The translations under genes were made by a program, and so were the position numbers. Source: Bradyrhizobium sp. dw_78 (lineage in GTDB: Bacteria > Pseudomonadota > Alphaproteobacteria > Rhizobiales > Xanthobacteraceae). From it: a DNA stretch of 64,000 bases. Below the pieces are notes generated by a model, which made no database searches, had not been told where the DNA came from, and saw only the letters and a program-made list of their open reading frames with translations. Positions 43,721 to 54,629 of the stretch are shown piece by piece. The DNA is taken from contig NZ_JAAVUS010000013.1 of NCBI RefSeq assembly GCF_018449525.1, positions 1 through 64,000 of the forward strand. The letters are read 5' to 3'. Every line of letters begins with the position of its first letter. Position 1 is the stretch's first letter.

Positions 43721-43775
43721 AAAAATGACCCTCACCCATTGAGACGCACCGTGCGCTCTTTGGCATGAGGGTCAT
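43721..43775 (-). terminator. Intrinsic terminator between dnaK and dnaJ
   Basis: Read on the minus strand, ATGACCCTCA and TGAGGGTCAT form a perfect 10-bp outer stem. An inner GCAC/GTGC stem sits inside, and TTTTT-type sequence follows. It starts 15 nt after the dnaK stop and precedes dnaJ, so it probably ends part of the dnaK transcripts and sets dnaJ lower than dnaK. Confidence 0.85.
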
Positions 43776-43789
43776 GTTCGTCGCCTGAA

Positions 43790-45691
<1,902 letters not shown>

Positions 45692-46088
45692 GGTTCTCAT
45701 ACCCTTTTTTCTGTGGCAGGTTGGTCGGGCCCTGACGGCGCACCAAACCGAACCCCCAAGCGTTCAAAAACTCGCGATATTGCGACGGTGAGCCTCATAT
45801 AGGAGGGGGGCTAGGGCCTGCAAGGACTGGACGCAAGCTTCACCCCGCGAAAAGCCTGCCCTTTTTCAAAGATAGTGTCGGGCAGGCCGGCGGTTCAGGG
45901 CGTTGCCGACATATCCGCAAGCGAGCCGGTCAGCAACAGGTTAACCAGGACCTGCCCCCGATCTGTTGCCGGGAGACCAAACCGGCTAAAAGCGGGTACC
46001 CTGAATCGGGTCGCGCCTCCGAATCCTGCCGCGACTGGCCGCCCCTGCCGACCATTGAACGGCCTCAATGCGAACCCAGTAGATTTTC
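45692..46088. other. 397-bp divergent region between dnaK and the secreted protein gene
   Basis: It holds the dnaK heat-shock promoter and leader. No CIRCE element (TTAGCACTC-N9-GAGTGCTAA) is present, so HrcA is not expected to act here. The half nearer 46088 shows no recognisable gene or repeat. Confidence 0.6.
45797..45824 (-). promoter_or_regulatory. Heat-shock (RpoH-type) promoter of dnaK
   Basis: On the minus strand CTTGCA (45824-45819) and CTATAT (45802-45797), preceded by a C-run CCCCCCTC, are 16 bp apart. This fits the sigma-32 pattern CTTG...CCCnATnT. The leader would be about 100 nt. dnaKJ of Bradyrhizobium is known to be sigma-32 controlled. Confidence 0.65.
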
Positions 46089-47033
46089 ATGACCCACATT
46101 CGGTTTTTATCCGCGCTCGCCCTGCTCATCGCCACGCTCTGCCCGGCCTTCGCCGCGGACCCGGTGTTTCCGCCGGGCATCCGGGTCGGCCTGACCCCGC
46201 TGGTCGGCCTGGCGCCCGCCAAGACCTTCCTCGGATTCGAGACCGAGGACCATAGCGTCAAAGTGCTGGTGGCAGAGCTCCCGGCGGGCGCCTACAGCGA
46301 AGTCGCGAACGCCTTGAAGTCCGAGACGGCAAACAATATCCCCGGCGTCAGGCCGGAGAGCATCGAGACCACGGCCGGCATGGCCTACTACACCGTCGAA
46401 GACGCCAAGGATGGCGCCGTCAACCTGCGCCGCTATTCGATGATCATGCCGGGCGGCACGTTCTCCGGCTATATCGCGGTGCAGGTTCCGGAAAACGTGA
46501 GCAAGATCTACACCGACGATGCGGTGCGCAAGATGTTTGCCTCGGCCGCGATCCGCAAGGAGGTTCCGGTCGACGAGCAGCTTGCGCAGATGCCGTTCAA
46601 GCTCACAGAACTCGCCGATTTCAAGAACGTCCGCACGCTGGCGATCGGCGCCGCTGTCGTTCTCGCCGATGCCGACGAAGCGACCGGATTCGAGGCCGCT
46701 CCTTTCATGGTGATCGGCGTGGTCGGGCAGTCGCCGGCGACGCCCGACGATCGCGACCGGTTTGCCCAACAAGCCCTGACCTCGTTTCCGGGCATCCATG
46801 AATCCAGGATTACGATGTCGGAGCCGGTCAGGATCGACGGCATGCCCGGATTTGAGACGCGTATCGACGCGACCAGCGGCAAGGACAACACCAAGGTCAC
46901 GGTGGTGCAATGGCTGCGATTTGGTGGCGGCCCCAACGTGTTGCGCATCGTCGGCAGCTCGCCGCGCGACCAGTGGGAAAAGGCGTTTCCGCGTTTCCGC
47001 GCCGTGCGTGACGGACTTCAGCAGAAGGGCTGA
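46089..47033 (+). CDS. Secreted protein of unknown function
   Basis: 314 residues with a clear signal peptide (MTHIRFLSALALLIATLCPAFAAD). The mature part begins PVFPPGIRVGLTPLVGL and alternates short strands and helices, with paired segments GMAYYTVEDAK and GMPGFETRIDA, which suggests two similar halves. No catalytic motif or membrane segment was seen after the signal. Not recognised beyond this. It precedes pncA by 20 bp on the same strand, so they may share a transcript. Confidence 0.7.
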   Translation: MTHIRFLSALALLIATLCPAFAADPVFPPGIRVGLTPLVGLAPAKTFLGFETEDHSVKVLVAELPAGAYSEVANALKSETANNIPGVRPESIETTAGMAYYTVEDAKDGAVNLRRYSMIMPGGTFSGYIAVQVPENVSKIYTDDAVRKMFASAAIRKEVPVDEQLAQMPFKLTELADFKNVRTLAIGAAVVLADADEATGFEAAPFMVIGVVGQSPATPDDRDRFAQQALTSFPGIHESRITMSEPVRIDGMPGFETRIDATSGKDNTKVTVVQWLRFGGGPNVLRIVGSSPRDQWEKAFPRFRAVRDGLQQKG

Positions 47034-47053
47034 TTGGGCTTGAGGCAGCAGCA

Positions 47054-47686
47054 TTGATCAAACCCGGCGACGCATCGGTCCTTCTGGTCATCGACGTCCA
47101 GTACGGCTTTCTGCCGGGCGGCAGCCTTGCCGTCAAAGACGGCGATCAGGTCGTGCCTGTCATCAACCGGATCGCCGGCGGCTTCGCCCATGTGGTGATG
47201 ACGCAGGACTGGCATACTCCCGGACACATCTCCTTTGCCTCCTCGCATCCGGGCAAGAAGCCTTTCGAAACGATCGATCTGCCCTATGGCAAGCAGGTGC
47301 TGTGGCCCGACCATTGCGTGCAGGGAACCGACGACGCCGCGCTTTCTCGGGATCTCTCGATCCCGCAAGCCGAACTTATCATTCGCAAGGGATTTCACCA
47401 CAACGTCGACAGCTATTCGGCCTTCACCGAGGCTGACGGCAAGACCACGACCGGATTGGCCGCCTATCTCCGGGCCCGCGCGTTCGAGCAGGTATTCGTG
47501 GCCGGCCTGGCCACCGATTTCTGCGTCGCCTGGACCGCGCTCGACGCGCGCAAGGCCGGCTTCGAGACCTGGGTGATCGAAGACGCCTGCCGCGGCCTCG
47601 ACACCTTGGGCTCGCTTGCCAAGGCCTGGGCCGACATGACCCAGGCCGGCGTCAAACGCATCCAGTCGGCGGATATCGCGCTTTAG
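47054..47686 (+). CDS. pncA: Nicotinamidase (PncA family)
   Basis: 210 residues from a TTG start. The cysteine-hydrolase triad is D14 (LLVIDVQYGF), K112 (IIRKGFHHNVDSYSAF) and C157 (GLATDFCVAW). The metal site is D52, H54, H58 in DWHTPGHISF, which identifies nicotinamidase within the isochorismatase-like family. It converts nicotinamide to nicotinate for NAD salvage. No upstream ATG fits, and the conserved core starts at residue 9. The stop overlaps the convergent grpE stop by 4 bp. Confidence 0.94.
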   Translation: MIKPGDASVLLVIDVQYGFLPGGSLAVKDGDQVVPVINRIAGGFAHVVMTQDWHTPGHISFASSHPGKKPFETIDLPYGKQVLWPDHCVQGTDDAALSRDLSIPQAELIIRKGFHHNVDSYSAFTEADGKTTTGLAAYLRARAFEQVFVAGLATDFCVAWTALDARKAGFETWVIEDACRGLDTLGSLAKAWADMTQAGVKRIQSADIAL

Positions 47687-48285
47687 TTCTGGGTCGCCTC
47701 AGGCGCGGCGGCTTTCGCGCCGCCCTTCGAGACCGCCACCAGCGCCGGCCGCAACACGCGCTCGCCGATCATGAAGCCGGCCTGCACGACCTGCACCACC
47801 GTCCCGGCAGGCACCGACGTATCGGGGACTTCGTACATCGCCTGCTGGAAATTGGGATCGAATTTCTCGCCCGACGGATCGAACTTCTTGACGCCGTTTT
47901 TCTCCAGCGTGTTGATGAGCGAGCGCTCGGTCAATTCGACGCCTTCGATCAGCGCTTTCAGGCCGGGATCGGCGGTGGCCTTGGCCTCGGCGGGGAGCGC
48001 ATCCAGCGCCCGCTGCAGATTATCGGCGATGTCGAGAATGTCGCGCGCAAAGCCGGTGATGCCATAAGTGCGCGCGTCGGCCACTTCACGGCTGGTGCGC
48101 TTGCGCAGATTTTCCATCTCCGCCAGCGTACGCAGCATCTTGTCGCGCGCCTCAGCCACTTCCTTTGTCAACGCCTCGACCGATCCTGTCTCCGGATCGT
48201 CGGGCATCACATAGGGCTTCGAGACCACGGGCTCGGCCTGCGCCGCATTCGCCGGATCTTCATGGGGCCGGTTCGGATCGGTCAT
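47683..48285 (-). CDS. grpE: GrpE nucleotide exchange factor
   Basis: 200 residues. A charged N-terminus is followed by a coiled coil (about 36-75, EALTKEVAEARDKMLRTLAEMENLRKRTSREV). The four-helix and beta-wing parts come next, with NLQRALDAL, GVELTERSLINTLEKNGVKKF, FDPNFQQAMYEV and GFMIGERVLRPALVAVSKG. It releases ADP from DnaK. It lies 113 bp after hrcA, the usual hrcA-grpE pair. Confidence 0.97.
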   Translation of the reverse strand: MTDPNRPHEDPANAAQAEPVVSKPYVMPDDPETGSVEALTKEVAEARDKMLRTLAEMENLRKRTSREVADARTYGITGFARDILDIADNLQRALDALPAEAKATADPGLKALIEGVELTERSLINTLEKNGVKKFDPSGEKFDPNFQQAMYEVPDTSVPAGTVVQVVQAGFMIGERVLRPALVAVSKGGAKAAAPEATQN

Positions 48286-48398
48286 GGGTTGCCTTTTCGA
48301 AAAATCGCTCAGGTTCGGGTCAATCGGGGATTTGCTGGCCCGGGATATCGTGCTTTAGGCGACGAAAATCAAGCTCTCGAAGCGCGGCGCAGGCGGGT

Positions 48399-49487
48399 TC
48401 ACCCGCCCAGCATCCGGCTGACGATGCGGGCGGCATAATCCACGGTCGGGATCACCCTTGCATAGTTCAGCCGAGTCGGCCCGATCACGCCGAGGACGCC
48501 GACGATATGGCCGGCGCCGTCGCTATAGGGCGCAATGATGGTGGACGAACCGGACAGCGAAAACAGCTTGTTTTCCGAGCCGATGAAGATCCGCACGCCA
48601 TCGCCGCTTTCGGCGCGGCCGAGCAGATCGATCACGCCGCGCTTGGTTTCGAGATCGTCGAATAACAGCCTGATGCGTTCGAGGTCATCGAGCGCGTGCA
48701 GATCTTCCAGCAGATTGGCGTGCCCGCGCACGATGAGTTGCCGGTCCTCATTGTCGCCGCCGGACCAGCTTGCAAGGCCCGCGGCGATCACCTTCTGCGT
48801 GAGATGATCGAGCTCGGTGCGGTCCTGCGCCAGCGCGGTTTCCAGTTCCAGACGAGCCTCCGCCAGCGTGCGCCCCCTGATGCGCGCGTTGAGAAAGTTG
48901 GAGGCTTCCGTCAGCGCCGAGGGGGGAACTCCGGAAGGCAACGTCAGCACGCGGTTTTCCACCTGGCCGTCTTCGCCGACCAGCACCGCCAGCGCCTTTT
49001 CCGGTTCCAACCGCACGAATTCGATGTGCTTCAGCCGCGAATTGGATTTGGCCGTTAACACCACCGCCGCGGCCCGGGTCAGGCCGGACAGCCGGGTCAA
49101 CGCTTCGCCCAGCGCGGCCTCGACCGACTGCGCGCGGCCGACGGCGGCGAGCTGGGTCTGGATCGATTGCCGCTCCGCCTCGGTGAGATCGCCGACCTGC
49201 ATCAGGGCGTCGACGAAGAAGCGCAACCCCAGTTCGGTCGGCAGCCGGCCGGCCGAGGTATGCGGCGCGTAAATCAGGCCAAGCTGCTCGAGATCCGACA
49301 TCACATTGCGGACCGAAGCCGGCGACAGCGGTACCGCGATCAGCCGCGCGATATTGCGCGAACCGACCGGCTCGCCGGTGGCGAGATAACTTTCTACGAT
49401 TTGACGAAATATGTCGCGCGAGCGCTCATTGAGCTGCGCGAGCCCGGCATATGGCGCCATCAGACTGATCGGATCGTGGTGGGCCAC
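48399..49487 (-). CDS. hrcA: Heat-inducible transcription repressor HrcA
   Basis: 362 residues. The N-terminal winged helix reads LNERSRDIFRQIVESYLATGEPVGSRNIARL, with SPASVRNVMSDLEQLGLIYAPHTSAGRLPTE. An effector/dimerisation region follows, ending VIGPTRLNYARVIPTVDYAARIVSRML. HrcA binds CIRCE operators on groESL-type genes. No CIRCE sequence is seen in this window, so its targets lie elsewhere. GTG start at 49487 with AGGGAG 7 nt upstream. Divergent from rph. Confidence 0.97.
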   Translation of the reverse strand: MAHHDPISLMAPYAGLAQLNERSRDIFRQIVESYLATGEPVGSRNIARLIAVPLSPASVRNVMSDLEQLGLIYAPHTSAGRLPTELGLRFFVDALMQVGDLTEAERQSIQTQLAAVGRAQSVEAALGEALTRLSGLTRAAAVVLTAKSNSRLKHIEFVRLEPEKALAVLVGEDGQVENRVLTLPSGVPPSALTEASNFLNARIRGRTLAEARLELETALAQDRTELDHLTQKVIAAGLASWSGGDNEDRQLIVRGHANLLEDLHALDDLERIRLLFDDLETKRGVIDLLGRAESGDGVRIFIGSENKLFSLSGSSTIIAPYSDGAGHIVGVLGVIGPTRLNYARVIPTVDYAARIVSRMLGG

Positions 49488-49633
49488 TGGCTACTCCCTG
49501 AGACAACCGTCCCTAATCTGTCCATCGGGCGGCCCGGTGACAAGCCATCATCGGTGCCAAAGGCCTTGCCGCACCGCCCAGCCGCCCCTACAAGCACGGC
49601 CAACCCTTTCCGCTGATTTTTTGGAGAATTCCG

Positions 49634-50347
49634 ATGCGGCCGAGCCGCCGAGCCCCCGACGAACTGCGTCCCGTGTCGCTGGAACGCGGGGTCGTCAAAT
49701 ATGCCGAGGGTTCCTGCATGGTGAAATTCGGCGATACCCATGTGCTGGTGACGGCCACGCTGGAAGAGCGGTTGCCGCCGTGGCTCAAGGGGCAGGGCCG
49801 GGGCTGGGTCACGGCCGAATACGGCATGCTGCCGCGCGCGACCCTGGAGCGCACCCGCCGCGAAGCCGCCGCCGGCAAGCAGGGCGGCCGCACCGTCGAG
49901 ATCCAGCGCCTGATCGGCCGCTCGCTGCGCGCGACCGTCGATCTTGAAGCCCTGGGCGAACGCCAGATCACGGTGGACTGCGACGTATTACAGGCCGATG
50001 GCGGAACCCGTACCGCCTCGATCACTGGCGCCTGGGTCGCCCTCGCCGACTGCATCGGCTGGATGAAGACCCGGAACATGGTGAAGGGCAACGTGCTGCG
50101 TGACAATGTCGCGGCGGTCTCCTGCGGCATCTATAACGGCACGCCGGTGCTCGACCTCGACTACGCCGAGGATTCGGAAGCCGATACCGACGCCAATTTC
50201 GTCATGACCGGTGACGGACGCATCGTCGAGGTGCAGGGCACGGCGGAAAAGACGCCGTTCTCGCAGGACGAATTCCTGGCGCTGATGGCGCTGGCGCGCA
50301 AGGGCGTGGCGCGGCTGGTCGACCTGCAGAAAATAGCGGTCGCGTAA
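49634..50347 (+). CDS. rph: Ribonuclease PH
   Basis: 237 residues. MRPSRRAPDELRPVSLERGVVKYAEGSCMVKFGDTHVLVTAT is typical. The phosphate-binding region and GYGMLPRATLERTRREAAAGKQGGRTVEIQRLIGRSLRA follow, with VDCDVLQADGGTRTASITGA holding the catalytic aspartate. It trims tRNA 3' ends phosphorolytically. The hrcA-rph divergent and rph-rdgB-hemW order is conserved in Rhizobiales. TTGGAGAA supports the start. Confidence 0.98.
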   Translation: MRPSRRAPDELRPVSLERGVVKYAEGSCMVKFGDTHVLVTATLEERLPPWLKGQGRGWVTAEYGMLPRATLERTRREAAAGKQGGRTVEIQRLIGRSLRATVDLEALGERQITVDCDVLQADGGTRTASITGAWVALADCIGWMKTRNMVKGNVLRDNVAAVSCGIYNGTPVLDLDYAEDSEADTDANFVMTGDGRIVEVQGTAEKTPFSQDEFLALMALARKGVARLVDLQKIAVA

Positions 50348-50371
50348 TCGGGATGGCGTAGACTGCAAGCC

Positions 50372-51007
50372 ATGCACCGCCGAATCACTGGCCAGCTCGT
50401 GATCGCGACCCACAATCCCGGCAAGCTTGCCGAGATGCGTGAATTGCTGGCGCCTTACGGCATCGAGGCGGTGTCGGCCGGCGAGCTTGGCCTGGATGAA
50501 CCGGAGGAGACCGGTACGAGCTTTCGCGCCAACGCACAGATCAAGGCCCTTGCAGCGGCGAAAGCCGCGCAGTTGCCGGCCTTCGCCGACGATTCCGGAC
50601 TGGTGGTCGATGCGCTCGACGGCGCACCTGGAATTTATTCCGCACGCTGGGCCGGCCCGAACAAGGATTTCACCGGCGCGATGACGCGGATCGAGCGATT
50701 GCTGCAAGAGCGCGGCGCGACCACGCCCGAGCAGCGCCGGGCGCACTTCGTTTCCGCCCTGTGCGTGGCCTGGCCCGACGATCATATCGAGGAAGTCGAG
50801 GCGCGCGCCGACGGCACGCTGGTATGGCCACCGCGCGGAACCGCAGGCTTCGGCTATGATCCGTCGTTCATGCCCGACGGGCATACACGCACCTTCGGCG
50901 AAATGACCAGCATCGAAAAGCATGGCCTGCCGCCGCTGGGGCTCGGCCTGTCGCATCGGGCCCGCGCCTTCGTCAAGCTCGCGGAGATTTGCCTTGAGCC
51001 GCGCTGA
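50372..51007 (+). CDS. rdgB: RdgB/HAM1 non-canonical purine NTP pyrophosphatase
   Basis: 211 residues. The substrate loop is LVIATHNPGKLAEMRELL, the metal site ADDSGLVVDALDGAPGIYSARWAG, and the end TFGEMTSIEKHGLPPLGLGLSHRARAF. It hydrolyses dITP, dXTP and ITP so they are not incorporated in DNA or RNA. It follows rph by 24 bp and overlaps the hemW start by 14 bp. Confidence 0.97.
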   Translation: MHRRITGQLVIATHNPGKLAEMRELLAPYGIEAVSAGELGLDEPEETGTSFRANAQIKALAAAKAAQLPAFADDSGLVVDALDGAPGIYSARWAGPNKDFTGAMTRIERLLQERGATTPEQRRAHFVSALCVAWPDDHIEEVEARADGTLVWPPRGTAGFGYDPSFMPDGHTRTFGEMTSIEKHGLPPLGLGLSHRARAFVKLAEICLEPR

Positions 51008-52151
51008 CCGAGAAGCCTTCGGCGTCTATGTGCATTGGCCGTTTTGCCTGTCGAAATGCCCCTATTGCGATTTCAACAGCCATGTCCGGCATGCGCCGAT
51101 CGACGAGGAGCGCTTCGCGCGCGCCTTTGCGCGGGAAATCGAAACCACGGCGGCGCGCGCGCCTGGCCGCGAAGTGACGTCGATTTTTTTGGGAGGCGGC
51201 ACGCCGTCGCTGATGCGGCCGCAAACCGTCGGCTCGATCCTGGATGCGATCGGAAAGCATTGGCGCGTGGCGTCGGATGCGGAAGTGACGCTGGAGGCCA
51301 ATCCCACCAGTGTCGAGGCGACGCGGTTTCGCGGCTATCGCGCCGCCGGCGTCAACCGGGTCTCGCTCGGCGTGCAGGCGCTCGACGATGCCTCACTGAA
51401 GGCGCTGGGGCGTCTGCACACGGCGCGCGAAGCACTGGATGCGGTGGCGATCGCGCGCGGCGCCTTCGATCGTTACTCGTTCGATCTGATTTACGCCCGT
51501 CCCGACCAGACGCCCGAAATGTGGGCCGATGAACTGAAGCTCGCCATCTCCGAGGCCGCCGAACATCTGTCGCTCTATCAGCTCACGATCGAGGAGGGCA
51601 CGCCGTTCTTCGGGCTGCATGCCGCCGGCAAACTGAAGACGCCGGATGAAGCCGTCGCGCGCGCGCTCTACGACGTCACGCAGGAGGTCTGCGCGGCGCA
51701 GGGCCTACCGGCCTACGAGATTTCCAACCATGCGCGCGCGGGCGCGGAATGCCGGCATAATCTGGTTTATTGGCGCGGCCGGGAATATGCCGGCATCGGC
51801 CCGGGAGCGCATGGCCGCCTCGACATCCACGGCGCAAGACATGCGACCGTCACCGAAAAACGGCCCGAGGCGTGGCTGATGCGGGTCGAATCGATCGGCC
51901 ACGCCATCGTCACCGACGACATCCTGAACAGCGAAGAGCGCGCCGACGAATTCCTGCTGATGGGCCTGCGTCTGGCCGAGGGCATCGACCCCGAACGCTA
52001 CGCGGCCTTGTCAGGCCGCGCGCTTGATCCAGACCGCATCGCGACGCTGCGCGAGGAAGGCGCCATCATTGTCGACGCCGATGGACGGCTGCGGGTGACG
52101 CAGTCCGGATTTCCGGTGCTCGATGCCGTGGTGGCGGATCTGGCGGCGTAA
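50994..52151 (+). CDS. hemW: HemW, radical SAM heme chaperone / oxygen-independent coproporphyrinogen oxidase-like
   Basis: 385 residues from a TTG at 50994, with GGAG 8 nt upstream inside rdgB. The radical SAM motif is C-x3-C-x2-C in HWPFCLSKCPYC, with an extra Cys absent from HemN. GGGTPSLMRP, VSLGVQALDDASLKALGR, LSLYQLTIEEGTPF and NLVYWRGREYAGIGPGAHG are family motifs. It lacks the HemN fourth-Cys arrangement (CxxxCxxCxC), so a heme-transfer role is more likely than coproporphyrinogen oxidation. Confidence 0.94.
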   Translation: MSRADREAFGVYVHWPFCLSKCPYCDFNSHVRHAPIDEERFARAFAREIETTAARAPGREVTSIFLGGGTPSLMRPQTVGSILDAIGKHWRVASDAEVTLEANPTSVEATRFRGYRAAGVNRVSLGVQALDDASLKALGRLHTAREALDAVAIARGAFDRYSFDLIYARPDQTPEMWADELKLAISEAAEHLSLYQLTIEEGTPFFGLHAAGKLKTPDEAVARALYDVTQEVCAAQGLPAYEISNHARAGAECRHNLVYWRGREYAGIGPGAHGRLDIHGARHATVTEKRPEAWLMRVESIGHAIVTDDILNSEERADEFLLMGLRLAEGIDPERYAALSGRALDPDRIATLREEGAIIVDADGRLRVTQSGFPVLDAVVADLAA

Positions 52152-52208
52152 TTCTTTCCAATGCCGTCCCGGCGGGAACGCATGGTCGCGCGCCCGGCAC
52201 GACGAAAA

Positions 52209-53432
52209 CTACGTCCCGAAGCTCTTGGGCGATCCCGCGACGGCCGCGCCGCCGCCCGATCCCACCCGCATCACCGCAAGGCCGCGCTCGTTGGTGCCGT
52301 CGGCGCGAAACCGGAACAGGCCGTCGATGCCCGAAAAGCCGGACGGATTGGTCAGCACGTCGGAGGAAAAACGCTGGGGCCCCTGGGTTCGCGCCAGCGC
52401 TGCGACCAGCGCCACCGAATCATAGGCCAGCGTCGCGGTTCGCACCGGGTCGGAGCCGTATCTGCCGCGGTAGCGGCCGGAAAAGCTTCGGAAGCCGGAC
52501 GGATCCGGCGCGGCATAGAAACCGCCCTGCAAGGCCGCGCTCGCAAACACGCGCGGATTGTCCCAGAGGCCGGTACCGAGCAGCTGGACATTGCGCAAAT
52601 TCGCACCCGCCGCGGTCAGCGCATCGGCGACCGCCGCCACCGAATCGCCGTCGTCGGCGATGAACAGCGCGTCGGCCGTATTCAGCGACTGCGCCACGCT
52701 GCGCACGGCGGCGGTGCGATCCGCGCCATATTTCTCAAACGCCGCGATACGCCCGCCGCGCCGCGGCACGGCCTGCTTGAACGCCGCCTCGACCACATTG
52801 CCATAGGCATTGTCGGGCAACAGCGCGGCAAAGGAGCGTTTTCCGATGCTGGTGGAATATTCGATGATCCGGTTGACATCGGACTCCGGCAGGAAGCTCA
52901 ACAGATAGACGCCGCGGCCGGCCACGCTCGAATCGGTCGAGAACGCGATCACCGGGACACCGCGCGCCCGCGCCAATTGCGCTGCCGCCGGGACCGATAT
53001 CCCAAACAGCGGACCCAGGATGATCTCCGCCCCCTCGTCGAGCGCCTGCTGCGTTCCCTGCTGCGCGCCTTGCGGGCTGCCGGCGTCATCCTTGATCAGA
53101 AGCTGGATATTGGGATTCTGGAATTCCGCCAGCGCCATCTCGGCGGCGTTCTTCATCGATTGCGCCGCGATGCCGGCATTGCCGGGCGCCGACAGCGGCA
53201 GCAGCAATCCAACCTTGACCTGCCCGTTGCCGACCGCGAGCGGTTGTTGCGGAGGCCCGGCCGGACCAGGCGCCGCGGGACCGGGCTGCGAACCGAATGG
53301 GCTGGAAAACTGGCTGAGACCCTGCTGCACGCCAGAACAGGCCCCAAGCAAGGGGGCGCCGAGAATCAGGCCAACCACCGTCCGCCGGGTCGTCCCGACG
53401 GGCTGGGATTTGCGATTGAGCGGGCCTACCAT
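52209..53432 (-). CDS. LpoA-like penicillin-binding protein activator lipoprotein
   Basis: 407 residues. The signal contains RRTVVGLILGAPLLGAC with a lipobox LGAC. A Pro/Gly/Gln-rich linker follows (about 35-65). The rest is a type 1 periplasmic-binding fold (KVGLLLPLSAPGNAGIAAQSMKNAAEMALAEF, IILGPLFGISVPAAAQLAR, VPVIAFSTDSSVAGRGVYLLSF), the C-terminal half of LpoA. E. coli LpoA activates PBP1a. The divergent rsmI, then yraN, is the same neighbourhood as E. coli lpoA, which supports the call. ATG at 53432. Confidence 0.88.
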   Translation of the reverse strand: MVGPLNRKSQPVGTTRRTVVGLILGAPLLGACSGVQQGLSQFSSPFGSQPGPAAPGPAGPPQQPLAVGNGQVKVGLLLPLSAPGNAGIAAQSMKNAAEMALAEFQNPNIQLLIKDDAGSPQGAQQGTQQALDEGAEIILGPLFGISVPAAAQLARARGVPVIAFSTDSSVAGRGVYLLSFLPESDVNRIIEYSTSIGKRSFAALLPDNAYGNVVEAAFKQAVPRRGGRIAAFEKYGADRTAAVRSVAQSLNTADALFIADDGDSVAAVADALTAAGANLRNVQLLGTGLWDNPRVFASAALQGGFYAAPDPSGFRSFSGRYRGRYGSDPVRTATLAYDSVALVAALARTQGPQRFSSDVLTNPSGFSGIDGLFRFRADGTNERGLAVMRVGSGGGAAVAGSPKSFGT

Positions 53433-53669
53433 CACATCTCTTCTCTTGACCGACCACCATCGGCCAGGACTTCACCTCCCAATCATCAGGAGACGCGGAT
53501 TCAGGCATATTGTCGGCGAATAGTTAACCAAAACAAAAGGATTATACCCGTGCGGCAACCCCGCCGGTGGGCGAAATTCCGGCTTCTCTCGTGTCGTGCC
53601 GAGCACCGGCTCCCGGGATTCCCGGGCTGGATCGTGGCGCCGGCGCCCCGTTCCATCTAGATTGAGCTG

Positions 53670-54629
53670 ATGCGCGCAAAGGCTGCTTCCCCAGATACCA
53701 TCGAAGGCGTCACGGGCTTCACCGCCCGCCGGTTTTCCATTGGCGGCGAGACCCTGGCTGCGCCAAAAGCCGCACCCGGCCTTTATCTGGTGGCGACCCC
53801 GATCGGCAATCTCGGCGACATCACCTTGCGGGCGCTGGAAACGCTGGCCGGCGTCGACGTCATCGCCTGCGAAGATACCCGAATCACCCATCGGCTGACC
53901 GAGCGCTACGCGATATCGGCGCCATTGACTCCCTATCACGAGCACAACGCGGCCGCAGCGCGGCCGAAAATCCTGGCGCGGCTGGCGCAGGGCGCCTCCA
54001 TCGCCCTTGTCTCCGATGCCGGCACCCCCTTGATCTCCGATCCCGGCTTCAAGCTGGTGCGCGAGGCCTGTGCAGCCGGTTATCCCGTGACCGCCCTTCC
54101 CGGACCTTCCTCGATACTGGCGGCGCTGTCGGTCGCGGCATTGCCCACCGACCGGTTTTTCTTCGAGGGATTCCTGCCCGCCAAGGCAACGGCACGCCGG
54201 GCGCGGCTGGCCGAGCTTGCCAAAATCGACGTCACGCTCGTCCTGTTCGAATCCGGCAGCCGGATCAGGGATACGCTTGCCGATCTCGCGGAGATCATGG
54301 GTACACGCGACGGCGCGATCTGCCGGGAACTGACCAAGCTGCACGAGGACATTCGCCGGGCGCCGATCGCCGAATTGGCCAAAGCGGCGGATGGGCTGGA
54401 GATTCGGGGCGAATTTGTCGTGGTGATCGGACCGCCGCCGGCCGACGCCCAGCTCATGAACGAAGACGAGCTGAACGAAGTCTTGCGAGACCGGCTCAAG
54501 CACGACAGCGTGAAGGATGCGGTTGCGCATGCGGTGGAGCTTTCGGGGCGCCCGCGCCGCGAGGTCTACGCCCGCGCGCTTGCACTCGCCAGGGAGAGCG
54601 AAGCGGAAGACGAAGATGGCGAAGGCTGA
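53670..54629 (+). CDS. rsmI: RsmI, 16S rRNA C1402 2'-O-methyltransferase
   Basis: 319 residues of the tetrapyrrole-methylase fold. PGLYLVATPIGNLGDITLRALETLAGVDVIACEDTR is diagnostic, with ALVSDAGTPLISDPGFKLVR, VTALPGPSSILAALSVAALPTDRFFFEGFLP and ELTKLHEDIRRAP. It makes the 2'-O-methyl of C1402 in the ribosomal P site. It overlaps yraN by 14 bp and diverges from the LpoA-like gene. Confidence 0.97.
   Translation: MRAKAASPDTIEGVTGFTARRFSIGGETLAAPKAAPGLYLVATPIGNLGDITLRALETLAGVDVIACEDTRITHRLTERYAISAPLTPYHEHNAAAARPKILARLAQGASIALVSDAGTPLISDPGFKLVREACAAGYPVTALPGPSSILAALSVAALPTDRFFFEGFLPAKATARRARLAELAKIDVTLVLFESGSRIRDTLADLAEIMGTRDGAICRELTKLHEDIRRAPIAELAKAADGLEIRGEFVVVIGPPPADAQLMNEDELNEVLRDRLKHDSVKDAVAHAVELSGRPRREVYARALALARESEAEDEDGEG

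Noticed and set aside
48286..49633. CIRCE operator near hrcA/grpE
   Set aside because: Looked for TTAGCACTC-N9-GAGTGCTAA around hrcA, grpE and dnaK; no match seen.
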